The translations under genes and the position numbers were made by a program. The notes beneath the pieces were generated by a model. That model made no database searches, was not told the DNA's origin, and worked only from the letters and a program-made list of their open reading frames with translations. From JAICJC01 sp963757605 (GTDB lineage Bacteria > Actinomycetota > Thermoleophilia > Gaiellales > JAICJC01): DNA of 64,000 nt. Shown here in pieces: positions 53,330-60,258 of this stretch (positions are counted from its first letter, which is position 1; every line of letters starts with the position of its first letter). The stretch lies in contig CAVWSF010000005.1 of assembly GCA_963757605.1 (NCBI GenBank), positions 620,001 through 684,000 on the forward strand, written 5' to 3'.

Positions 53330-53653
53330 GTGGATCGTGAGGGCCTTCGGCGCGAGCGGCTGGTGAAGAACGAGCAGGCCGCGCGCGCCTACAACAACCG
53401 CAGGCTCAGCTTCGAGCTGGGCGACGACGCCCGTGAGGAGGAGGACGTCCCCTTCCTCTGCGAGTGCGGTGACGAGAGCTGCGTCGAGGCGATGGAGATG
53501 ACACCGGAGGAGTTCATCTCGGTGCACTCCGCGCCGAACCGTTTCGCCGTGATCCCGAGCCACGTCCTCGGCGACGTCGAGTGGGTGGTCGAGACCGGCG
53601 AGAAGTTCTGGGTCGTCGAGAAGCGCCCGTCCGCGATGGCGTCGGCGGAGTAG
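53330..53653 (+). CDS. Conserved small actinobacterial protein with CxC motif
   Basis: 107 residues. Charged N-terminal helix (RRERLVKNEQAARAYNNRRL), then FLCECGDESCVEAMEMTPEE, a CxCxxxxC group that may bind metal, and HVLGDVEWVVETGEKFWVVE. This pattern recurs as a stand-alone small protein in Thermoleophilia-type genomes. GTG at 53330, 43 bases after the GGDEF-EAL gene. Function unknown. Confidence 0.7.
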   Translation: MDREGLRRERLVKNEQAARAYNNRRLSFELGDDAREEEDVPFLCECGDESCVEAMEMTPEEFISVHSAPNRFAVIPSHVLGDVEWVVETGEKFWVVEKRPSAMASAE

Positions 53654-53690
53654 GTCCTTCGTTTCCCGGTGTGCCGCCGGGGGAACGACC

Positions 53691-54092
53691 ATGGTCGTGG
53701 GTACGAGGGCCTGCAATCTTGCCGTGCGGCTGCCGGGGGAACCGGCGAGCGTCCCCCGCGCCCGGCACCTGGTGCGAGATTTCCTCGCCCGCAAGCACCA
53801 TGACCCCGCCAACCACCCGGGGGTGCTGCTCTCCGTGTCGGAGGCCTGCACCAACGCGGTCGTCCACGCGTACCGCGACGCGCCCGGGGAGGTCGACATG
53901 GAGGCCTGGATCGAGGGCTCCCGGCTCCATGTGGTCGTGCGCGACGCCGGGGTCGGGCCGGAGGCCCCAACCGCCGGCCGGGGACAGGGCTACGGCATGC
54001 TCCTCATCAAGGCGCACGTGGTCGACCTCCAGGTCAGCGACCGCCATCCCGGCACGGAGGTGGCGATGACGTTCGACCTGTCGCAGCGGTAG
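53691..54092 (+). CDS. RsbW-like anti-sigma regulatory ATPase (HATPase_c_2)
   Basis: 133 residues, a lone GHKL domain. N box LLSVSEACTNAVVHAYRDAP, G1 box VVVRDAGVGPEAP and G2 GQGYGMLLIKAHV are visible. Such kinases bind a sigma factor and phosphorylate an STAS antagonist; neither partner is adjacent. ATG at 53691, 38 bases after the CxC protein, so the two may be co-transcribed. Confidence 0.88.
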   Translation: MVVGTRACNLAVRLPGEPASVPRARHLVRDFLARKHHDPANHPGVLLSVSEACTNAVVHAYRDAPGEVDMEAWIEGSRLHVVVRDAGVGPEAPTAGRGQGYGMLLIKAHVVDLQVSDRHPGTEVAMTFDLSQR

Positions 54093-54098
54093 CGGCGG

Positions 54099-55475
54099 CT
54101 ACGGCGTGGCGTCGATCACGCTGAGCGGGAGCGGCGTTGCGGCGGTGCAGTTCTGGCGCGCGGTCGTCGTCTGGCCGCGGTAGATCGACGCGCTGTCGAA
54201 CACCGCGCACGAGCCGCCGACGGCCTCGATCAGCGACCGCGCCGTCGAGGAGTGGTCGTACAGGTGGTTGCGATCCGTGCACCCCGAGGCCGGCATCGGG
54301 TCGCAGCCGGGGGCCGCGAGCACCCCTGCCTCGCCCCCGGCGCCGAGCCCGGGGACGATGGCGGTGAACATGGGCGCGACGACGCCGTCGCCGTCGGAGC
54401 TGTGGCCCTCGTCGAACGTCACGATGACGACGCCGTTTCGGCCGACGTCACGCCGCAGGCCGTCGAGGTTCAGCTGGAGCCAGCGGTCGATGCCCTCGGT
54501 GCCGCCGCGTGCGTCGGTGTCGGTGCCCAGGCAGTTCTTGTTGGAGTCGTGGCCGGTGTGGCACATCCCGGGCACGACGAGCGAGATCCGCCCGAAGCTC
54601 TCGTTCCCGGAGAAGTTGCGCACGATCTCGGTCGTCGCGTTCGGGACGTTCCCGGGGAAGTTGCGCACGTGCGCCCGGCACGCGGCGTCGGTCGGCTGGT
54701 TCGGCGGGCTGAAGTCGTCGGCGCCTCCCGGCCCGTCGTTCACGACGAGCGCGTCGGGCGACTGGCTCCAGGTGAGAAGCAGCGGGCTGTGCTTGCGCGC
54801 GTAGAACTTCGACTGGTCCTGCGACCCGGTCGGAAGGTCGGAGAACTGGCGGGTCGCGCAGTGAGTCGAGTCGCCCGGGTAGTCCTCCTGGAAGACGTCG
54901 AAGTTGACCGAGTTCGCCTCCATGTAGCCGAACACGTCGTACGCCGGACCGGACGTGTCGTTGTGGCCCGGCGCGTACCCCACGATGCCGCCCTCCGGAT
55001 TGCCGACGTTCAGGCCGTTGGGGAAGGTGTGGTCGCGGACGTTGGCGTCGGTCGCCTGGACGATCCACGCGTACTCGGGGGCCGACGCGCCGGTGCGGAA
55101 GCCGCGGCCGTTGCGGTAGGCCTGGAACATCCCCGACGCGCACGGGCGGGTCGCGGTGCCGGGAGCATCGCCGGCGGGGTGATCGCAGCCCCCGGGCGTG
55201 GGCACGAGCGAAAGCGACTCCGGGATGAGGACGCGGTTCATGTACGGCGCCGCGTCGTCGCCGACGATGTACCCCTTGCCCGACGGGTCGATGCTGCCGT
55301 CGTAGTCCTTGTTCTCGAAGATGACAATCGCGATCTTCTGCGGCGCGATCTCCGGTCCGGCCGCGGGGGGAGCCGCACCAGCCGCGCCCGGGAGCGCGGC
55401 GCATGCGACGACGGCGAAGGCCGCCGCGCACACGGATCTCCACGACGCTCGTCCACCGGCATGCCGCTTCACCAT
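54099..55475 (-). CDS. Secreted phosphoesterase (acid phosphatase AcpA/phospholipase C family)
   Basis: 458 residues with a signal peptide (SVCAAAFAVVACAALPGAAG). PF04185-type features: KIAIVIFENKDYDGSI (metal and nucleophile region), GYAPGHNDTSGPAYDVFGYM, ISLVVPGMCHTGHD, VVIVTFDEGHSSDGDG and NHLYDHSSTARSLIEAVGG. Seven or more cysteines in the mature protein suggest disulfides. The ATG at 55475 (MVKRHAGG) is preferred to one seven codons upstream. Likely hydrolyses phosphomonoesters or phospholipids outside the cell. Confidence 0.86.
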   Translation of the reverse strand: MVKRHAGGRASWRSVCAAAFAVVACAALPGAAGAAPPAAGPEIAPQKIAIVIFENKDYDGSIDPSGKGYIVGDDAAPYMNRVLIPESLSLVPTPGGCDHPAGDAPGTATRPCASGMFQAYRNGRGFRTGASAPEYAWIVQATDANVRDHTFPNGLNVGNPEGGIVGYAPGHNDTSGPAYDVFGYMEANSVNFDVFQEDYPGDSTHCATRQFSDLPTGSQDQSKFYARKHSPLLLTWSQSPDALVVNDGPGGADDFSPPNQPTDAACRAHVRNFPGNVPNATTEIVRNFSGNESFGRISLVVPGMCHTGHDSNKNCLGTDTDARGGTEGIDRWLQLNLDGLRRDVGRNGVVIVTFDEGHSSDGDGVVAPMFTAIVPGLGAGGEAGVLAAPGCDPMPASGCTDRNHLYDHSSTARSLIEAVGGSCAVFDSASIYRGQTTTARQNCTAATPLPLSVIDATP

Positions 55476-55548
55476 AGCGAGGTACACGATACACAAGAAG
55501 ACGGCGGGTCGCGACCGGCGCCCCCGCCGCTATCATCGCGCCGTTCCG

Positions 55549-55836
55549 ATGCCGCTGTTCAAGCGCCCCGACCGGCCGACGCTGAAGCCCCGCCGCCACC
55601 GGCCCGAGGTGGGGCCCGGCGACCGCGTGCGGATCGTCGCCGGCTACAGCCCTCAATACGGGAAGTCGGGGACCGTCGTGCGCGTGGCGGGCAAGAGCGT
55701 CGTGGTGGAGCTCGACGCGCCGTTCGAGGTGGCCGGCAAGAGCCAGCGGCTCTTCTACAGCTACGCGGGCGAGCTCGAGCCGTACGCCCGGGTGGGCCGC
55801 ATGGGCGCGCAGGACCTCTTCGCCGAGGACGAGTAG
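55549..55836 (+). CDS. KOW-motif small protein
   Basis: 95 residues. GPGDRVRIVAGYSPQYGKSG, TVVRVAGKSVVVELDAPFEV is a KOW/SH3-like barrel as in L24 and NusG. It is not a ribosomal protein by length or context. ATG at 55549. It converges, after a 4-base gap, with the membrane protein gene at 55841. May bind nucleic acid; inferred. Confidence 0.65.
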   Translation: MPLFKRPDRPTLKPRRHRPEVGPGDRVRIVAGYSPQYGKSGTVVRVAGKSVVVELDAPFEVAGKSQRLFYSYAGELEPYARVGRMGAQDLFAEDE

Positions 55837-55840
55837 GCGG

Positions 55841-56572
55841 CTACTCGCCGGCCGGGAAGGGGTACGACTTGGCCGGCTTGAAGTTCTTCGGCGGCGTGCC
55901 CTCGAGGAGCGTGATCGCCATGTGCGCCTGGAGCACGAGCCGGCCGAACGCCGTCGACGGCTTGCCGTTCACCCACATCTTCACGCCGCCGCAGTAGCCG
56001 CCGATGCACTTGGGGCTGAGGTAGACGCCCCACATGGCGAAGACGTCGGCAAGGTCCGCGCGGAACGAGGTGTCGCCGGACTCGATGTGGATGACGCCGG
56101 TGTCGTCGTGGGTGTGCACCTCTGAGAAGGTGCCGGTCCCACTGTCGAGCCCGATCTGGGCTGGCACGGGCACCTCGTGGCCGTCGACGTCGAGCTGGAT
56201 GTGCACGTGGTAGTGGTTGACCGACGCCGCCTCCTGGGTCGGCGTGAGGCTGAGCGCCGACATCGCGCCGGCGAGGTTCGTGTAGTTCACCGGCCACGTG
56301 CCCGCCGAGACGAAGTCGATCGGATCGTGGCTGAGCCGCGACGTGACCACCTCGGCGTTGGGGTTCCCGCCGCTCGAGGAGCTTCCGCCCCCGCGGGCCA
56401 CGAGGGCGACGCCGATGATGACCGCGGCCGCCACGACGGAGGCGGCGACGAGCCAGGCCCAGGCCGGGATGCCGGCCCCGCCGCCCTTCGGCTGGGACGC
56501 CGCGATGCCCTCGCCGGTGCCGAGCCGGCGCGCGCGGCGCTCGTTCGTGAGCTGCTTCTTCGCCTTCCCCAT
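55841..56572 (-). CDS. Single-span membrane protein with extracellular beta domain
   Basis: 243 residues. Basic cytoplasmic N-terminus (GKAKKQLTNERRARRLGTG), one helix (WAWLVAASVVAAAVIIGVAL), a Gly/Ser linker and an extracellular part with His-rich stretches (VNHYHVHIQLDVDGHEVP, FSEVHTHDDTGVIHIES) and CIGGYCGGVKMWVNGKP. The VHTHDDTGVIHIES segment occurs in other actinobacterial membrane-anchored proteins of unknown role; metal binding is possible. ATG at 56572. Confidence 0.72.
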   Translation of the reverse strand: MGKAKKQLTNERRARRLGTGEGIAASQPKGGGAGIPAWAWLVAASVVAAAVIIGVALVARGGGSSSSGGNPNAEVVTSRLSHDPIDFVSAGTWPVNYTNLAGAMSALSLTPTQEAASVNHYHVHIQLDVDGHEVPVPAQIGLDSGTGTFSEVHTHDDTGVIHIESGDTSFRADLADVFAMWGVYLSPKCIGGYCGGVKMWVNGKPSTAFGRLVLQAHMAITLLEGTPPKNFKPAKSYPFPAGE

Positions 56573-56629
56573 CGGCGGCGCATGATACCGGCGACCGGCT
56601 CGGCGACCGCCCGCGTATATTGGCGGTCG

Positions 56630-57037
56630 ATGGGCACCTGGGCGATCGTCCGCTTCCTGCACGTCGCGGCCGCGGCCATCTGGCTCGGCATGCAGGTGGC
56701 GCTCTTCGTGCTCGTGCCGGTGCTGCGGCGGATGCTGCCGCCGGAGCGGGTGCGCGAGGTCGTCCGGGCGGCCGGCATGCGGCTCGCCGTCGTCGCCGCC
56801 GTGGCCCTGCCCACGATCGCGGTCACGGGCGTGGCGCTCGGGCGGCACGAGGAGGCGGCGGCCGAGCACCCGGGCGTCGTCCACCTGAAGCAGGCGCTGC
56901 TCGTCGCGGTGGTGGCCATCCTGGTCGGGCACGGGCTCGTCCCCGGCCGGCGCGCGCGGATCGCCGCGTCGGTGCTCATGCTCGTGCTCACCCTGTCGGC
57001 GGTCTACGCCGGAACATGGCTGGCGGCGGCCGGATGA
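56630..57037 (+). CDS. CopD/DUF4149-like four-helix membrane protein
   Basis: 135 residues, four hydrophobic segments. IVRFLHVAAAAIWLGMQVAL and VVHLKQALLVAVVAIL place His residues within the helices, as in the copper-resistance D domain family that may bind heme or copper. ATG 56630. Its TGA overlaps the ATG of the zinc-ribbon gene, starting a run that leads to trxB. Confidence 0.75.
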   Translation: MGTWAIVRFLHVAAAAIWLGMQVALFVLVPVLRRMLPPERVREVVRAAGMRLAVVAAVALPTIAVTGVALGRHEEAAAEHPGVVHLKQALLVAVVAILVGHGLVPGRRARIAASVLMLVLTLSAVYAGTWLAAAG

Positions 57038-57204
57038 GCGAGCCCGAGCCCCTCGAGCCGGTCGTCCGGTTCTGCCCCTATTGTGGGAACGCGCTCGGCT
57101 CGTTCTTCGGCCACCGGATGGCCGACGGCGCCTGCTGGTGCGAGCGGTGCCAGGAATCTTTCCGGGTATCAAGCGTTAAAGAAGATGAAGGAACCGAAGA
57201 GTGA
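57034..57204 (+). CDS. Zinc-ribbon mini-protein
   Basis: 56 residues. Two CxxC pairs, RFCPYCGNALGSFFG and CWCERCQESF, make a zinc ribbon or rubredoxin-like site. It overlaps the CopD-like gene by four bases and ends eight bases before trxB, so a redox-linked role with thioredoxin reductase is an attractive but untested idea. Confidence 0.68.
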   Translation: MSEPEPLEPVVRFCPYCGNALGSFFGHRMADGACWCERCQESFRVSSVKEDEGTEE

Positions 57205-57211
57205 GGAGCAC

Positions 57212-58168
57212 ATGTCAGACGTCCGAGAGCTGATCGTGATCGGTGGCGGTCCCGCGGGCTACACCGCCGCGCTGTACGCCGCCCGTGGCAACCTGAACCC
57301 GCTCGTGATCGAGGGGTTCGCGTTCGGCGGCCAGCTCATGATCACGTCCGATGTCGAGAACTACCCCGGATTCCGCGACGGGATCATGGGGCCCGAGCTG
57401 ATGGCGACCATGCGCGCCCAGGCGGAGCGGTTCGGCGCCGAGATGCTGTCCGACGATGTCACCCGCGTCGACTTCTCAGAGCGGCCGTTCCGGGTGTACG
57501 TCGGCGACGACGAGTACCGCGCGAAGGCCGTCATCGTCGCGACCGGGGCCACCGCCCGCAAGCTCGGCCTCGAGAGCGAGGTCGCGCTCCAGGGCCGCGG
57601 CGTGAGCTACTGCGCCGTCTGCGACGCCGCCTTCTTCAAGGGCCAGGACGTGGTCGTGGTCGGCGGCGGCGACTCGGCGATGGAGGAAGCGACCTTCCTC
57701 GCCAAGTTCGCAACCCATGTCACGCTTGTTCACCGCCGCGAGGAGTTCCGGGCGTCGGCGATCATGATCGACTACGCGAAGTCCAAGGACAACCTCGACT
57801 TCGTGACGAACGCGGTCGTGACCGAGGTGCTGGGCGAGGACGGCAAGATGACGGGCGTGCGGCTGCGCGACACCGTCACCGGCGAGGAGCGCGAGCACGC
57901 GGCCGGCGGCCTCTTCGTCGCGATCGGCCACGACCCGACGACGGGCCTCTTCCAGGACGTGCTCGAGATGGACTCCGAGGGCTACCTGCTGACGCGGGGC
58001 GGCTCGACCGAGACGAACATCGAGGGCGTTTTCGCTGCCGGCGACGTCGTCGACCACGTCTACCGCCAGGCCGTGACGGCCGCCGGGATGGGCTGCATGG
58101 CGGCGCTCGACGCCGAGCGGTGGCTGTCGCACTCCCACGGGGCGGCGACGGCCGAAGCGGCCGCCTAA
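57212..58168 (+). CDS. trxB: Thioredoxin reductase
   Basis: 318-residue FAD/NADPH flavoprotein that reduces thioredoxin. FAD motif ELIVIGGGPAGYTAALYAAR, active-site disulfide SYCAVCDAAFFKG (CxxC), NADPH motif VVVVGGGDSAMEEATFLAKF and C-terminal GVFAAGDVVDHVYRQAVTAAG. ATG 57212 with GAGGAGC upstream. Many thioredoxin reductases have CATC; CAVC is a normal variant. The stop overlaps the convergent gene at 58165. Confidence 0.96.
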   Translation: MSDVRELIVIGGGPAGYTAALYAARGNLNPLVIEGFAFGGQLMITSDVENYPGFRDGIMGPELMATMRAQAERFGAEMLSDDVTRVDFSERPFRVYVGDDEYRAKAVIVATGATARKLGLESEVALQGRGVSYCAVCDAAFFKGQDVVVVGGGDSAMEEATFLAKFATHVTLVHRREEFRASAIMIDYAKSKDNLDFVTNAVVTEVLGEDGKMTGVRLRDTVTGEEREHAAGGLFVAIGHDPTTGLFQDVLEMDSEGYLLTRGGSTETNIEGVFAAGDVVDHVYRQAVTAAGMGCMAALDAERWLSHSHGAATAEAAA

Positions 58169-58689
58169 GCCTCGAGCGTGAACCAGGCCACCCGGCGATG
58201 GCCGCCGCGGCGGCGCAGGAGCGCTTGCCCGAGGTAGACGCCGGGCTCGACCTCGACCAGCTCGTCCAGGATGCGCCGGAACGGCGGCGCATTCCCGGGC
58301 AGGTCGTAGTCGATCCGCAGCACTTCGACGCCCGGGTCGAGCGCGCCCGGCCAGACCGAGGTCTCGAAGGCGAGCGCGCGGTACGAGCGGGAGTCCTCGG
58401 GCCACGACGCCTGGTAGGCGGCCGGCGTCAGCATCTGCCCGACCCGGTGGACGCGACTCGAGAAGACGTTGGCGCCGGTCGCATGCTCGGCGTCGAACCG
58501 CTTCCCGAGCCAGATCGCTGCCGCCGGGGCGATGACCGCGCCGGCCGGCCCGACCGTCATGTGCAGCAACGAGCCGCGCAGCCGTCCCGCGGGCGGCGGA
58601 TCGGGTACCCGCCCGCGCGCGAAGAGGCCCTCGAGCTCGCCGGGCGAGCGGCAGGCGAGCGTTCGCGGTCGGTCGGCGATACGAGCCAT
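58165..58689 (-). CDS. Hypothetical protein (acyl-CoA/nitroreductase-like barrel not assignable)
   Basis: 174 residues: RTLACRSPGELEGLFARGRV at the N-terminus, then GPAGAVIAPAAAIWLGKRF, FETSVWPGALDPGVEVLRID and RRILDELVEVEPGVYLGQAL with a C-terminal RVAWFTLEA. The end resembles lipocalin-like or DUF4166-type proteins in which the last strand closes a barrel, but I cannot place it. ATG 58689 preferred over GTG 58695. Convergent with trxB, overlapping by four bases. Confidence 0.65.
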   Translation of the reverse strand: MARIADRPRTLACRSPGELEGLFARGRVPDPPPAGRLRGSLLHMTVGPAGAVIAPAAAIWLGKRFDAEHATGANVFSSRVHRVGQMLTPAAYQASWPEDSRSYRALAFETSVWPGALDPGVEVLRIDYDLPGNAPPFRRILDELVEVEPGVYLGQALLRRRGGHRRVAWFTLEA

Positions 58690-58729
58690 ACCCACATGTT
58701 CGCATCGATGCCACAGCTACGCTGAGCAC

Positions 58730-59200
58730 GTGCGCTATTTCATCTGCCCGAACTGCACGACCCGCGCCCTCGACGACGACGGCAAGGCGGGGCTCACGCA
58801 CCAGCCGGTCGGGTGCTCGAAGTGCGGGTTCGGCTATCTCTTCGAGCTCCTGGAGGACTTCTTCCCACCCGCCGGCGCGGGCATGGTGACGTGCGACAAG
58901 GATGGCCGCGTGCTGTCGTGCGGCAAGGGCGTCTTCGAGGTCTCCGGCTACGGCGAGGGCGACGTGATGGGAAAGCCGCTCGTCGAGGCGTTCGGCCTCA
59001 GCGGGTTTGCCGGCGACGCCGACCCGGTGCCGATCGTCCTGGAATGGGGCGTCCGCAAGCTCGACCAGCACGTGACGATGCGCCATCGCTCCGGGCGGCC
59101 CAAGCCGGTCCGGCTCGACCTCTTCCCGGCCTACGACGAGGACGGCGGCATGCTCGCCTCGCTCGCGCCGGAGATGAACGGCCACCCGCCGGGGGGCTAG
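58730..59200 (+). CDS. Zinc-ribbon plus PAS domain protein
   Basis: 156 residues. An N-terminal zinc ribbon (RYFICPNCTTRALDDDGKAG, VGCSKCGFGYLFELL) is joined to a PAS-like domain (GAGMVTCDKDGRVLSCGKGV, EVSGYGEGDVMGKPLVEAFG, MRHRSGRPKPVRLDLFPAYD). No output domain follows, so it must act through a partner. GTG at 58730. Seen as a stand-alone gene in Thermoleophilia-type genomes. Confidence 0.78.
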   Translation: MRYFICPNCTTRALDDDGKAGLTHQPVGCSKCGFGYLFELLEDFFPPAGAGMVTCDKDGRVLSCGKGVFEVSGYGEGDVMGKPLVEAFGLSGFAGDADPVPIVLEWGVRKLDQHVTMRHRSGRPKPVRLDLFPAYDEDGGMLASLAPEMNGHPPGG

Positions 59201-59202
59201 AG

Positions 59203-59493
59203 CTACCCCTTCTCCGCCTCGAGCTGCTGCTCGACGACGGCCTGCAGCCGCTCGACACACTCGAGCTGGCGGATGCGGCGCTCGAGCAGGCGCCGCTCGG
59301 CGGCAGCGTCGGGCTGGACGAGGGCGCCGAGCGCCTCGAGCACGGCGACGTCGCGGGCTCCGAGCTCTGCCCGCGCGACCGCCTCGATGCCGCTCCATGC
59401 GATGCGAAGCCGCGCGCCGTCGATGTCGTCGCGCAGCCGCTCGGCGTGTCGGGCCAGGCGGTCGGCGTAGAGCTCGAGCTCGAGTCGTGCCAT
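59203..59493 (-). CDS. Small helical protein, unknown
   Basis: 96 residues, all helical: ARLELELYADRLARHAERLR, RIAWSGIEAVARAELGARD, ERRLLERRIRQLECVERLQA. Two bases separate its stop from the PAS protein's stop. ATG 59493 chosen because earlier in-frame codons are Arg/Gly-rich and not protein-like. Function unknown. Confidence 0.6.
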   Translation of the reverse strand: MARLELELYADRLARHAERLRDDIDGARLRIAWSGIEAVARAELGARDVAVLEALGALVQPDAAAERRLLERRIRQLECVERLQAVVEQQLEAEKG

Positions 59494-59579
59494 GCCGCCC
59501 AGCATGCCGCCGCGACCGCAACGCGACCAGCGCCGACGTGCGTCGACTCCGTCACGGCATTGCAACGGCCGGAGGTGCC

Positions 59580-59615
59580 AAACCTGGTACCGATCTCAAA
59601 CCTGGTACCGATCTC
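59580..59615. repeat. Two perfect 18-bp tandem repeats ending at the nth stop codon
   Basis: AAACCTGGTACCGATCTC occurs twice head to tail (59580-59597 and 59598-59615). Each contains GGTACC. The second copy includes the first two bases read as the nth TGA stop (59616-59614). The region between nth and the helical protein is otherwise plain. Confidence 0.7.
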
Positions 59616-60258
59616 ACAGCCGCCGCGACGGGCACAGGTCGAAGACGGCGCACTCGGCGCACCTCGGCCGCTGCGAGTGGCAGACGCGGCGGCCGTGGAA
59701 GATGAGGACGTCGGTGACCTCGAGCCAGCGCTCGCGGGGATAGAGCGACATGAGGACGCGCTCGACCCGGACCGGATCGGTGTGGCGGGTCAGGCGAAGG
59801 CGGCGAGAGACCCGGCCCACGTGGGTGTCGACCGCGATCCCCTCGCGCGCCCCGAAGGCGTTCGACGCGACGACCGCGGCCGTCTTCCGCCCCACGCCCG
59901 GGAGCGTCACCAGTTCCGCCGTCGTCCGCGGCACCTCGCCGCCGAAGCGCTCGAGGATCGCGAGGCAGCAACCCTGGATCGCGGCGGTCTTCTGCCGGAA
60001 GAAGCCGGTCGGCATGATCGCCAGTTCCAGCTCCTCCGCGGGCACCGCCAGGTAGTCCTCCGGCCGCCGGAAGCGCTGGAACAGGTTGGCCGTCACGATG
60101 TTCACCCGCACGTCCGTGCACTGCGCCGACAGTATGGTCGCCACAAGGAGCTCCAGCGGCGTCGACCAGTCGAGCTCGATGGACGCGTCGGGGTGCTGGG
60201 CGTGCAGCCGGTCGAGGATGACGACTGCGCGGGCGCGCCGCTCGCTCAGCCCTGCCAC
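59614..60258 (-). CDS. nth: Endonuclease III
   Basis: 214-residue base-excision DNA glycosylase/AP lyase. Helix-hairpin-helix LPGVGRKTAAVVASNAFG with catalytic Lys, catalytic Asp in AVDTHVGRVSRRL, and the C-terminal 4Fe-4S motif CHSQRPRCAECAVFDLC (Cx6Cx2Cx5C). LSAQCTDVRVNIVTANLFQR is the conserved N-terminal block. GTG 60258 overlaps the end of the helicase gene by 13 bases. Confidence 0.95.
   Translation of the reverse strand: MAGLSERRARAVVILDRLHAQHPDASIELDWSTPLELLVATILSAQCTDVRVNIVTANLFQRFRRPEDYLAVPAEELELAIMPTGFFRQKTAAIQGCCLAILERFGGEVPRTTAELVTLPGVGRKTAAVVASNAFGAREGIAVDTHVGRVSRRLRLTRHTDPVRVERVLMSLYPRERWLEVTDVLIFHGRRVCHSQRPRCAECAVFDLCPSRRL

Noticed and set aside
59580..59615. CRISPR repeat
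   Set aside because: Only two units with no spacer between them; no cas genes in the window.
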